DNA from: Rotaria socialis
Lineage: Eukaryota > Rotifera > Eurotatoria > Philodinida > Philodinidae
Length of the DNA: 64,000 bases
Direction: 5' to 3'
NCBI GenBank assembly: GCA_905331475.1
Contig: CAJNYU010001258.1
Location: forward strand, 69,343-133,342
The notes below the pieces were generated by a model. The model was not told where the DNA came from, made no database searches, and saw nothing but the letters and a program-made list of their open reading frames with translations. Below are positions 11,167 to 23,636 of the stretch, piece by piece. Within the stretch, counting starts at the first letter, position 1; each line of letters opens with the position of its first letter. The position numbers and the translations under genes were made by a program.

Positions 11167-14100
11167 TTAAGTATCCTGATTAGATTCGTTGATTTCATAC
11201 AGCTGTTTCTGTCGATTCCATTCAGCCCATTCTTCGGATGATAAATCATCGGGTTCTACCTCTGGTCCTAGTATCAAGTGCCATCGTTGTGCGATTTCAA
11301 GTAACATAAATAATCCTATCATTGTAGCATATCCAACACTGAATCGCCACCCTTCATCGTTTTTCTCATACAAAACCCCGACGTTCGATGAATGAATCAA
11401 GCCAAAAAAAGATAAGACTACTGCAAAAAACGCCCAAACTGCAGCTCGAATAAACTTCCGATCAATCATATATATTAGAATTGCCGTGAGCAAAATACAC
11501 TGTAGGAGACTACCGCCCGCCAAATTCGAAAGTCCACTGTAGGGAAAACCGGTTATTTGAGAGGTAACATTGAGAGTAAAATCCACATTGGTTATGGTAA
11601 AATTACTATAAGCAGCTGAAACACTACTAATTATGGTGCTTTGTGCCCAGTCGGCTATGACAGGCATTAAACCAAGAAGAAATGCTGGGTAGTGACGTGG
11701 CGGAGTTATAGCTAGCGTTTCTGCACATATGAAGGTACCGATGAAAATCTTCGTATACAATAAAAACAATTCTTTGATGAAGACACCTAGAGAAGTACTT
11801 ACAATGACTGGATTGACAGAGGTAACGGCGATTATTTTCAAAACAAGAGGGATTATGCCAAAGAAGCACAACAATAGATAAGCCAAACAGTTGATCACGG
11901 AATAGGCTTGCCTTGCACCCATTCGTTTAAAAGCTGGATGCCCGATGTAAACTAGAGTAGAAAAAACTTGTTATGAAAACGAGACTTGTATACATTTTCG
12001 AAAATTGAAACCAAAGAAATTTGCGGCACTTACGTTTTTGGGCTCAACATTTTGTAAGTTCAGCTTCACTACAGCTCATGAACGAATACCGAAAACTTCT
12101 GAGAAAACGATCTACTGCACGGGTGTGGGTGTGTATGCGTGTACGTGCTGATCTTGCATCTGCATCAACACTCATAGCCGCAACCACACCCTCAAGCATC
12201 CGTAGACTTTGAATAAATGTTAGTAAGTCCTTGAGACTATTCGGCGCTTTCCAATCATTCCTATGAATTTTTACAAAGTTTGGTCATGAAACGATTCAAA
12301 GGCGCATAGTCAATTCTGATTCGACTATCCTTTCAAAATAATTCAACCATTCACAAGATACCTTATTCTGACATTTACTTTGAATGACTTGACATCTCCA
12401 TTGAAAGTCACTCGACCCAAAGTATACTGCACTTTTGTACAAGTGAACTGTATGCAAAGTCAAGTTTTTCTTTGAATTTTGAAACACAAATATAAAATCT
12501 ATACTACTTTAAAAGGCGTGTTTCTAATTAAATTAATTCTATGGCATTTTTTTGTCCGTGAAATACTGTTCGTTGAAAAGTGTTTACCAATGCTCACGTT
12601 TTGAGGTATTATTTTAGTAAGATACTTTATTTTGACGAGAAATAAGTGGTGAAATCAAACGATCGAAAAATATTATCACCAGAGAGCACAAATTATGATA
12701 AAATGTATGTTTTGCTTCGCTCAAGCTCCTAGTTACAACCTTTCTGATTGTTTAAACATAGTGAACCAAGCCTAACTCAAAAACAATACCTGAAAAAAAC
12801 CAATTCTGCAGAGCACAAAACTCTCATATGCAACAGTAGCTTGCAGCTTCATCGTTAATCTGACAAAAGCATTTGTGAAACAACATACCAGTCATGCCAA
12901 GAAATGAGCCGAATAGACTTGCTATTATAGTGCCGACTCCATCGGCAAACATTGCTTCTCGGGTCGGATAAAAGTCGCCCGCTCTTTTTGCCGATTCAAC
13001 ACACTGAATGGTACCGATAGCAACTGAAACAGCTGTTGGTATAGTTGTTGACAAATATGGTCCGATTTTATTCATACTTTGAAACATTCCTCGAGCAGGA
13101 AATACTGCTGGATACGGTTTTACTAACTTAATAGCGTCACGTACATCTTGAGCCGTATTTGCCGATGTTGCCCAACCCAGTGCAGTGCCTATGATTAAGG
13201 CAATAGCAGCTACCGGAATTGGACCCGTTTTAACTAGACGGAAAGAAAGGGCTTATGTGAAAAGTAGGCCATTACTCACCCTTCCCATAATAGCCCAAAA
13301 TAATAATTGAGAATGGCAGAAAGGATACTATTGGTAAAGCAGTGATAGATAAATATAGATTCAAACCCAGATACGTAAATCCGATGGCAGAAAGCGACGA
13401 TAGAAGTGCAACACCTGGAGTATTCCGTCTGATAAACTCACCAAAGAAGGACAATGCAAGTATAACAACTCCTGTTATGAAGTTGCTTCCTAATGCAATA
13501 TACCAGGCACGTTCTTGGCACATTTGTTGATCCTCCCCGTTATTTTCACTCATACAATTGTAATAGACAGGAAAGATAATACCAAAAATAAACGCAACTA
13601 AAAAGAAAATAAATCAATCAATGAACTAAATGAAGCTTATTCTTATTTACATGCTCCTGGTGTGTTAATTCCGTACGGCATCGTGCACACATCATCTCGC
13701 TGCTCTTTGTAAGCAAGTTTTCGAGCCATGTACACATAATATAGATTACCCCACAACAAAGCCAGACCAAAACTATACAAAAAGCTGACTTGATTATCTT
13801 GCTATATACAGAGACCATATTACTCCAAATGCTAAGGAAAAAGCTCTGTTAAACACTCAAATCTTATTTTCAGTTTTCATTTGACTTGTGTGTACGTAAT
13901 TTAACTGTCGACGTAAATGAATTCAACTGCACTTCATCAAAATGTGAAATAGGGTCTCTGAATAAGACAACGCAATTGAAATAATAATTGACTTTATTAT
14001 GTAATTATATTTGATTTTTCACGAGAAATTAGATGGAAACCATCATAATATCTTAGATTTCAAGTTCAAAAAGTCGATTGATGGATATGAATGATTGTTT

Positions 14101-15027
14101 TCGAACAAGTTTTAGTGTAAATTCAAAGACGACCACACCTAGTATATCATTGAACCGTACGAACTAGTACATGCTAGAACAGTTATCACTTTTTTTTGTA
14201 GTCAAAATATTCAGAATTGGTTTTCAATCATTACCATGAGTAATGGGATAGTCTATTCTTTATATTTCAAGGATATCCTGAATCAAAAAATCCTTAACTT
14301 TGTAAGAAAAAATTGTTTGGCTAGTAGAAGCTGCTCTCAAAGACTGCTATTCATATATACAAGTTTGATTGCTTTGCAACAGAAATATTTTAATTGAATA
14401 ATAAAGTCGATCATTGATGCAAGTATTCTGCATGAGAATAGTCACAACGAAGTTTTCTGTCTATTAGTATAATGTACTAATCAATCTCAACATACGTTTG
14501 TAAAACATTAGTATGAGTTCGATTTTATTTTATTCAGAGATTCCGTATTATACTCGGGTAAAGCACACTTTAATACATGCCCTTCGATAGTAAGATCGCT
14601 TGCACGAGTCAAATAAAAATTGATAAAAATTTTTTAGTTGTCAACAAACATGGGTTCTTCTCAATATGATCAGTATTTTATGTATGCATTTTTACCCTGT
14701 TACAATCTTTCCATAGATTATGTCAGAGCTAAGGACGGATTGAAGTGTAATAATAATTGACAACAATGTTGCCATATTGTCAATGAATAAGGCAACCAAT
14801 CCATCAATATCACCTCGTACCAAAATAGGGTATTTTGAGTTACGTCTAAAGGCACTAAGCCACTCTTTTGGATTAAATGTAAAAAAGGTATGTAATTCAG
14901 TAACTGCAATATCCCAGTAGCGCCTAAAAAAACGACCAATCGTGTTGGTTTTCATTGTAGCTTCGGTCGAACACTCTTCAATCGTTAAATGATTTTCTGT
15001 TGGCGGTATAGACGTTGAAGAAGTCAT
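11167..15027 (-). CDS. NCS2/AzgA-type purine (xanthine/adenine/guanine) permease, 5 exons
   Basis: Exons (transcription order): 15027-14696, 13772-13651, 13597-13280, 13233-12889, 11951-11167. All junctions are GT..AG, the phases agree and the total is 1902 nt, 633 residues. Exon 1 carries the AzgA-like RGDIDGLVALFIDNMATLL; exon 2 has LYYVYMARKLA and the family-typical PYGINTPG; exon 4 has FADGVGTIIASLFGSFLGMT, the conserved NCS2 loop. About a dozen hydrophobic segments fit a plasma-membrane multi-pass carrier with a charged cytosolic C-tail. Known for the family: proton- or sodium-coupled nucleobase uptake. The exact substrate is inference. The start is the first ATG after a TTTTAG, so an upstream non-coding or short coding exon is possible. 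Introns 1 (14695-13773) and 4 (12888-11952) exceed 900 nt, and intron 4 holds a GT hairpin. Confidence 0.88.
12121..12193. repeat. GT-rich telomere-like hairpin inside permease intron 4
   Basis: The left arm is GGGTGTGGGTGTGTATGCG; the right arm is GCAACCACACCCTC. It lies wholly in the 937-nt intron, so the insertion did not disturb the reading frame. Confidence 0.6.
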
Positions 15028-16810
15028 GAATACTAAAATAACTAGAAGCAATGGTAAGAAAAGTATACCAGACTGATTAATATGTGAAGATTTTATTAGT
15101 CAATTGCGTCATACAGTTAACTATTTCAAAAGTGAGCAATTATAATCATTTTTTCACCAAAAACAATCAATTACACTATAATAAAATAACCATTATCTTG
15201 CTATCCATTTAAACGCTTAATGAACTCACAATAGTTTCAGGGAAAAGTGCATTTCTTTATCGACAGAAAATGCGCTTGAGATTATTTCAGTAAAATCACT
15301 TGAAAATCATGATTCGTCATCAGACAGTCTATTATTTCGACTTAAGTGATGATTCAAATTTTCCATCTACAGATATTTTCCGTGGACAAGAATTTTTTGC
15401 TTAAATACTTTTATCCTCAATCGTCTCTTTTCTCTCTGTTACATGATCTCTAATCTTAATATGCAACGACAACAAGGGATTACTCTTATACAGAGTTCAT
15501 CTACTGGCACGTGGAGGATTGCAGTGCAAACACTTTCACGAATGCTGCAACCAACTGTTTCATCAGACAATATATTTATTTAGGAGAGATGAACAGTACG
15601 GGTTGCGAAGTAATCCCTGACGATGAGTCTCCGCTATATGATACTTTTAGTTGCTGAGTTGCGTTTGATTAAATTTGGCAGCATTTCAAATAGGTCTTTT
15701 CCATTATTTACCGAATTTACAATAACATTGCCACCACTGTTAGATATTTTAAACGAAAATAAAAAATGATAATGGTAACAAGTTCTACAAAAAAATCATA
15801 TTTTTGTAGAGTGATGCCTGGCAGACTAAACTGAACGAGCAACTGTATCGTAGGGCATCAACAATTTTCATGGCCGCTCACTTTGGACGAATAATGATAT
15901 TTCTAATATGTCAATGCTGATACTGTAGTTGTTAGACTGTAAGCATCAATTGAGACATTGACTGAATGAATAAGCTTGAGATAAGAGTTACTCACGATAT
16001 TTTTGTGACAAAAAAAATCGAGAAAATCAAACAGCAAGACTAACGTTAGAATGATTGAATTAACAGCAGCTTTTAAATTCAATTTACGTATTCATTATTT
16101 ATTGTGTGTAGTTATGGAGTTTGATTATAAGTCAAGAGAAAAATTAAAACATATTTTATTATTATCAGCTACTGTGTCAACGTCTGAACTGCCCTGTTAT
16201 CATTAATAACTTTTGTTTCGTTGTTCACTTCATATTTTTCTTCTTTAACTTATAATCAAACTTAATAACTATGAAATAAACAGCAGCTATGAAACAATCA
16301 TTTTTATTTTCAAATTATCATACATATGAAGCGCAAGAAAAAAAACATTGAGAATGAATCGTCTCGAGAAGGGGGGGGGCGTAGATACACAAAATATACA
16401 CAAGTATATCGTCAATAATGGGCCTCTAGATTAAAGTGTAACAGAGTACGAATACATATGATTAATATAGGGTGATTGTCAGAAAAATATTTGCACCACC
16501 AAAACAGCAATAATCTGAATAAGAATGCTAGAGAAACGATACGTATATTTTTGAGAAAGGCGCGAAAAATGAAGGCTGGCTCCACTCCAAGCTGGAAAGC
16601 CTATGTGTAAGCAAAAATATTATTTTTCGCCACTCACCTAAAAAAATCCCGAATAAGAGCTGGGCACAAAAAGAGTCGATAAAAAGAAAGCGAGGTTTTT
16701 CGTTGACTTCATGTCTGAAGAAACAGGCTTGAAACAAATATAGTCATTCCTGTTTCCTCTCGCTCATTTTAAAAATACGTAGTATTCTTCATTTTATGTA
16801 GCTAATGAAT
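15028..16810. other. Intergenic, AT-rich, no gene seen
   Basis: It holds the upstream region of the permease. No open frame carries recognisable motifs. A short inverted pair around CAAAAAAATCATATTTTTGTAG occurs near 15788-15810. No promoter element can be named with confidence. Confidence 0.5.
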
Positions 16811-18390
16811 CTCAGCACAGTAGAGTATATGCATGACTGCCTTGAATGATGATTAATTGCAATTCATTTCTTTGCTATGATATGCTTATATTCGTTCATA
16901 ATGTATGCCGCAGGCATATATAGCAATTCAAATTCCCATTAAAAATTATGGGCAACAAAAATAAAATGTTAGATGATATCATTGATTGACGAAGAAAAGT
17001 GTTACAATCAACAGATCATAGAATACGTATTTAATAACATACCTAGAAATTTAAACAGCTGTTTTTTATCTGAAAAATTACCGAGTGTGGGTGTGAGTTT
17101 AGATCAGCGCATGGATGAACAATGATGTGTACTCACACCCACACCCATCCACATGTTTTTTTAAACATAAGGGTAATAACAAAATATTCTAGTTGCTGCC
17201 AAATTGCTGTTGAATATGCGTGATATTGTTTCTCCTTATGTAAATAGCTGTGTTTCATCCAACCACGACGAAAAAAGAAAACTAAGCGTCGATAAAATTG
17301 CAAAACTCAAAAATTACAAAAGATTAAGAAAGGAAAGAAAATATGGCATCGCTGATTTTAACTCTAAGTTTGTGTGAACACGAGTTCGGTTTTACTGAGA
17401 AAACACTGGTCATGTAAAGATAGAGAAGGGCAGATCGAAGAAAACACACACGAACACATATACGTGTATAGATACTTACATATATAGAGTGATGCATAGA
17501 CGAGAAAAGAAAAATCGAATGATGTATATGCGAAAACATAAAGGAAAAAAATCAAGATGTGAAATGACATAGTTCGTAGGGAAAAAGTCTATGTATGCTG
17601 CACAGATACATATTGGAAGAATCCGCAACATTAACTTATGCATCTTTTCTTTTTACGTTATTAATACTTTGCTGGGCAAAAAAGTTTTGACCCATCAATA
17701 AAAACCTTGCTCATTTCGCCAATCGTTTTTTCGACACAAGAGAAGTTTGCCTATTAGTCTTAAAATCCTGATTACGCTGCTGAAACACAATCATAAATAC
17801 GGATGCATGCAAATAAAATACTGTTTGCAAAAGCTAGGCAAACGCATCGAAATGAATTTGAAAGATATCAATCATTTGAGTATGGAATATTGACTTTCAA
17901 AAATACGTTACCTATCAACTCTAAAAGGTTAAGATGATATTTTAAGCTAGAAAGATTGCAGGAAGAAAGTATATTATTCTACTTTTTATTGGCGACCTTT
18001 CGTTGTATTTGCTTGATGCAGCAGTTCTGGTGATGTTGCGTCTGTCCGATTGACATACCTTGGAAAAGCCTTCATAATCTATAAGTAATCTTACGCATAT
18101 GAGTATGAGTGCTGTAAGAGCTAAATTTTTATTAATCGCAATTTTGCCAATACACTATAGTCCCTAAAATTTTTCACTACCATATACTACCTGTCATCAA
18201 AGCGCTAGTTTATGAGAAAGTTATAAATGTTTCTTATACAGTAATAAAAGTATGAATGAATATGAGTAATGAGAAAAGAAACGAATGAAAATAGTTCATT
18301 TATAATGCTGATGGTGGTGAAACAAGTTTGCCACTGAATAAAACGATATTTTGTCGACTTTCGCGAATGAAAAATAAAAACGGTCGATCG
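16811..18390. repeat. Segmental duplication, copy 1 (continuous, 1.58 kb)
   Basis: The same sequence recurs in the same orientation at 36644-36986, 39099-39255 and 39748-40832. The last part (17306-18390 against 39748-40832) shows only about three differences in 1.08 kb. The first part (16811-17150 against 36644-36986) differs at roughly one base in ten. Open frames in it are short, so it probably encodes no protein. A GT hairpin (17084-17153) lies inside and another (18391-18497) begins exactly where the similarity stops. Confidence 0.9.
17084..17153. repeat. GT-rich hairpin within duplication copy 1
   Basis: The arms are GAGTGTGGGTGTGAGT and ACTCACACCCACACCC around a loop of about 30 bases. 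The equivalent hairpin in copy 2 is at 36919-36986, and copy 2 loses similarity directly after it. Confidence 0.65.
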
Positions 18391-18497
18391 GGGTGTGGGT
18401 GGGTGTGGGTTGTGTGGGGGTGTGTTTGTTGGTGTGGGGTGTGGGTGTGCGTGTGGGTGTTAGTTTCTCTTTCAATACATTACACACGCACACCCTC
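18391..18497. repeat. GT-rich telomere-like hairpin at right edge of duplication copy 1
   Basis: Dense GGTGTGGGTGGGTGTGGGT runs are followed by a loop containing TTTCTCTTTCAATACATTA and a CACACGCACACCCTC arm. The loop is the reverse complement of that in the hairpin at 36591-36644, so the two are the same element in opposite orientations. Confidence 0.75.
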
Positions 18498-18808
18498 AAT
18501 TTCAATGAATATATATGTCAGATATTTTGAGTGAACTAGGCAAACTGCTTCATGGTGTTGATGCGAAAAAAGTAGCAGATTGACGCCGTTTTTGACAATC
18601 GTTTCAACTTTTATAATCTACACAATGTGCAAATATTCTGAAAGTTGTCAAAGTGTGTAATCATAATTACAATACTTTTTGCGACTGAGTGACTAATCGC
18701 CTCAATTATTTGATGTGTTTCGTTCTTGTGATCGTGGTGTTCCATCCAAGTGTTGCATGATTCAATCTTCATTTTATTAAAAATTTGTAAGATTAAAACC
18801 AAAACCAA
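18498..18808. other. Intergenic spacer left of the nested mobile block
   Basis: No coding evidence. A minus-strand frame (18808-18611) has no recognisable features. Confidence 0.4.
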
Positions 18809-19008
18809 GGAGAGGGGACATTTTGAGGAGAAATTGGCCCCCTCGAAAACTCCGATTTTTTTCTCGAAAAACGATCATATAAGGCACAAGGAAGCTTTTA
18901 AGACGAAAAAAAATCACTTACTCAAAGAGTGGAATCTAGCTCAGGTCCCAATTATGCTGTACTTGAATATATCCACATTTGTTAGCAAAAAATCCTCGAA
19001 AAATAACC
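18809..19008. repeat. Outer long inverted repeat, left copy
   Basis: About 200 bases (GAGGGGACATTTTGAGG ... GCAAAAAATCCTC) match the complement of 26620-26817 at roughly 85-90%. Long terminal repeats of this size are typical of Mutator-like or foldback elements. Neither outer flank shows an obvious target duplication. Confidence 0.8.
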
Positions 19009-21195
19009 TTGCCCTAGGGAGAATCTTTGATGTTTCTGCGCCAGATCCTTTACAGATATCGCCAGGATCCTGCAAGGATTCGCTCTTTTTTCCTGAGGAA
19101 ACCACTAAATCCTGAAAAAAGCGTGTAGCCACGGAATTTCAGCATTCTGTCAGGATTTCAATAATTCGAAAATAAAAAAAGGATTTCCGATCATATATTT
19201 CAGGATTTGGCTAGTTGTCCTCGAAGATATTATCAACTTTCTTGTCAGGATCTTTCTAGGATTTGACTAGGCTTTCTTGAGGATGTTACCAATTTCTTGG
19301 CAGGATCTTTGCAGGATTTTCTAAATAGAACATAAGAGAAATGAACACATAGAGTATCGATCTCTAGACCTTCAGTTTACATGCCGACCAGTTTACCGAG
19401 CTGGATGTGCCATGTCACTCTATATCACTTCAGCGTTCAATTTCTTAATTTTTTTCTCTACTGTAAATTTCTATTTGAATTCTATGTCAATACAAATCAC
19501 TTCAAAAGTTTTTTAAAAATGCAAAATCATTTTACATATGTCTGTTAATCGATAAAAATTTGCTATTTTTTTAAATTTGAATTGGATTTAAAAAATACAT
19601 TTTTAACTTTTTTTTCGAGCATAATCAAAACTGTAATCAGTTTTACCGAAATATTCGCTGATGATTAAAACTACCTATTCAATCAAAAAGTTTTACCATC
19701 ACTAAATTCAAATTAACACCCTAATTTAATGATTTTCAATTTTCAATATTCTCTTCTTGATAGAATTAAAAAATAGCTCACTGTGGTAGTGTGAGTCCCA
19801 AAACAACTTATATGTAAGCTGTGAAGGAATTTAGAAAAAAAATTTTTAAGATTTTTAAGATTTGTTCTACTTCTTTATGAAAAGAACAAATCAAGATGAA
19901 GATAAAAATACTACTAGATAATTTATTTAGAATTTTTATTTCGTCCGAACAAAAACACAATATGGTCTTGAAAAATGCTTTTCTTATTGCTGCAGCGATT
20001 TTTCTCAACATTAGTATTAAAACTCTGTTGAAATATAAAGACTTTTAAATCTCGAACGGATCCTGTTCTGAAGCTAGCTAAAAAAGCGAGGAAACCGCTT
20101 CATTCATTCATGCTATATTCTTGATAGGATCTTAAAAATTAAATTTTGAATAGCCCCTAAACACAAACCTGGAAAGATCTTGACTGGCTCTTGATATTTT
20201 CTTATCAAGATCCTGATCACACTTGTACTTTTTTCAAGGATTCGCAATGCCAGTTCTTGAGCATTTCCTCGCAGGATCCTGATCGAAGTTTGGCAAGCTT
20301 TCTGCAATTGTGAATTCTCGCTAATCTTGTTTTCTCCCTGATAAGATCCTCCTTTGATACAATATAACTCTTGACAGGAACCTCGTCTCAAGATCCAGAA
20401 CAGATCTTGAAGCAAATTCAATGAAATCTCGACGAAGTTCTGTGTCTAATTTTTCTTAAGTTCCTGAATAGGATCGGAAGTGGATCCTGCTAGGATCCTG
20501 CAATATCAATTAAGAGAAAATTTAATAAAGAATTTGAACAAATTTTGGATAGAATCCTATATCAAACCTAGCAGGATCCTTAAGATTTATGATCCTGAAA
20601 GATTCTTCCAGATTGTCTTAAGAAATAGACGCAGCTGAGTAGACAAAGCAATATCCTGGAAAGATCTTTGCTAGATCCTTATAATTTCTTGTAAAAATCC
20701 TTATTAGTTTTTGCAATGTTTTGAGAGGTCAGAACGCGCATATTCTTGAAAAGTTCTGAACAAGATCCCGATTAAAGCTTTGCAGGATTTGTCAGTTTCA
20801 TATTCTAACTGATCTTGCTGTTTTCTTGTCAAGATCCTCGTCTAATATGGCTATCACTCCTGGCAAGATCCTGATATGAAGATTTGGCCAAGATCTTAAC
20901 AAGAACCTAATAAAATCTTGGTAGAATCCTGTCTCATAATCTTGAGAAGATCCTCGCTAGGATTTTGAGTAAATCTTGACTGAATCCTGTCTTTTCAACT
21001 CAAAAAACAATCCGGGCAGGAATTTGAAGAAATCCTGAACAGGATCCTGTTCCTCCTTGAAAAATTCTGGGAACAGAAATTACCAGGATTCGAAACAGGA
21101 TTCTGAATAAAACTTGACAGGATCTTTGAGATTCAGGATCCTGGAAGATCCTTCCAGGGTTTCTCAAGGAATGAGCAGGATTGAGACTTGGGTGA
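19009..21195. repeat. CAGGATCCTG-saturated island, about 2.2 kb
   Basis: The palindrome-like motifs AGGATCCTG, AAGATCTTG and TCCTGAAAGATC recur dozens of times in both strands, densest at 20100-21180. Between 19330 and 20050 the density is lower, with a decayed tRNA-like patch (minus, around 19370-19430). Open frames here are composed of the repeat. It lies between the left outer inverted repeat and the DDE transposon. Confidence 0.7.
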
Positions 21196-23636
21196 CCACT
21201 ATGGTGTCATAGGAATGATATTATATGAATATGCTTATTTGTTAGACCATTCTGATATTAGTGGATCCGTTTATGCATTTTTTTAAACAAGTCATGGATT
21301 ATTGGATTCAAGATCGAGTTAAATCACAAAGTCTTAGATTTCGTTTTCAAAGGAGGCCAAAGAGCTATGTCGAGGCTTTAGGATCGGTACCACTTGATGT
21401 GGATAGTAGGCATAGTTAGGATTCGGAGCGTATACTATGTGCATGTCTTCTTAACATTTTATTGATTAAGGATGACGATCGTCCGTTTCATCATCAGTTG
21501 TATCGTAAAAGTCAGATATTTGTGGAGCATCAGTTACGTACTTAATGAAATTTCCTGAAGGCATGTTTCGACTGTTCAGTTGCCAGCGTTGAAAAGATAG
21601 AAACCATATCGCAGAAGCGACGTGACTGTAACATCCCAAAAGTCCATTACCTATGGGGCAGTCACGCCACCATTCCAAAACCTCGTCAGGTGTAAATTGA
21701 ATAATGGGATTATGTGTTAATCGATTTACATGAACAGATCTAGCTGGAACACATATGATGTTTGGATAATCGTTACACCTATAAATCTCATAGTTTACAG
21801 CTCCATTCAGATCAGTTGGTGTTGCCTTTTCTGCAGCATAGGAACGTGGCCGTTTCAATTAAAAAACGTCTATTATCGAAATAGGAGGAGAAGTTTTTCT
21901 ACTAAATGGGAATTGTTATATCAATACCTAAATTTATATTTTCAACTATATTATCTTCAGATAAAATGGGAAATTCATTAAGTATATCGATATGATCAAG
22001 CTTGTTCCATTTAGGTGATAACTTCTTCAGATTGTTTCGTTCACAAAAACTAAGTTAATAAAGAAATATGTAAAAATTCTGAGTCTTAACGTAATATTTA
22101 AAGTTTCTGTTTCGAAATTGTTTTTTTTTATTACTTAAACTTAGCATTTTCTCGGCGATTTCAATGTCTTCTAAAGCAGATGTTTTAATAGGAGTTCGAT
22201 ATCTATTAATGATGGAACACACAATTGATAGATATTCTTCGAGATGCGGTATAGACAAGTTCTGTACTGTATTCGAAAAGAATTTGAACTGCTTTAGTCG
22301 AGCATTTACTGCTTCAACTACCCATCTAATCTTAGTGACACATCTTGATTCATTAGCCTCATCAGTTGCAAATTGGCGACGATCATTGAGAAATGGTGGT
22401 AAAGTTACGTTTAAACCAAACCCTTCCATTGTGTTAATCGAATCGCGAAAACCTCTGTCAACAACAACAACATCGTCCTAAAGGAGGAACACATTTATGT
22501 GAAAAATATCAGAACGCGCAAACCTTTTGTAACCTCCACTATTTTATCTGTATTTCGATGTAAAATATTATTCGTAACCGATGCATCGTTATTCGAGAAA
22601 TTAGACAAAAAAGGACCCATGCAAGCGGTGATGTAACCCGTAGTAGAAACAATCCGCATTGGTTTCAACAATGATCTCTTTTTGTGTAGATTATATGATT
22701 TTCTTTGAAAAGTGTTGTTTCTAGATTCCTGTAAAAAATTTAATCAGTAAAAAAAGGTCCAACTTCTATTTAATTACTTGTATGTATATATATGTACCAT
22801 CAACGACAAATATAGCTTTATCACGTTCACCACCACATGCTAGCTGACGTGCTACTGCTGATGTGTGTTGGTCAATTATTTCCTGACGTACAATATGACT
22901 TAAGCCTAAATTAAGCAGTACGAAAGTGTTCATTAAAGCGCTTCGAGCACTTTCCAGACTTCGAGATACTATTTTTGCATCTGGAAGTTGAAATAAGATT
23001 GATAATAGTTTATTTGAAGGTCCCATTCGCAGTTTACATAATAAAAGAGCTAAAGCTGTACGAATAGATCTATTACTTGAATTTCGTAACTTATATCGTA
23101 TTTCAAGATATACGATATTAAATCGTTAAATTGGTCTTTCGAAAGAGTTATCAATGCTCTATATTCATCATCAGATAGCAACAGAGGATCGTCAAAATAC
23201 AAACGTTTTTGCTTTTGAAAAAGCTGTTGTGGTATACTTAACAGAAGCTGGACGTCACCAGAACTGAATTGTTTATATTGGATAGTAAATGGGGAAAGTA
23301 TATTAATAGCTGCTAGTGCGAGCCGATCATCGATCATATGGTCAGGACAACATCGTGCTTCTTCAGGTATTAAGATATTCTTTTTCAAAAATACCAAATC
23401 GCGATCTTCAGATGATATGATACGAGAGCTTTCTTCAATATCAGATCGACATACACAACAAATTCTATAACTTTAATAATCCTAGCAACATTTCAACAAA
23501 ATATTTTTTCTCACTTATGAGAGGCAATAGCACAATTCATATGCAACGTTATCAGTTCTTCCTTTTCTATAGTACGAACAACTTGATTGGACGCGGTTCT
23601 TTCATTCACCGGGTTCATTTCCATTTCATCGTTCTA

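Noticed and set aside
17324..17539. Open frame with hydrophobic N-terminus, repeated at 39766-39981
   Set aside because: Identical only because of the segmental duplication; overlapping frames, low-complexity composition and no start context or splice structure.
19370..19430. Minus-strand tRNA-like stretch (CAGCTCGGTAAACTGGTCGG, GGTCTAGAGATCGATAC)
   Set aside because: B-box-like but stems are broken; no cloverleaf can be drawn.
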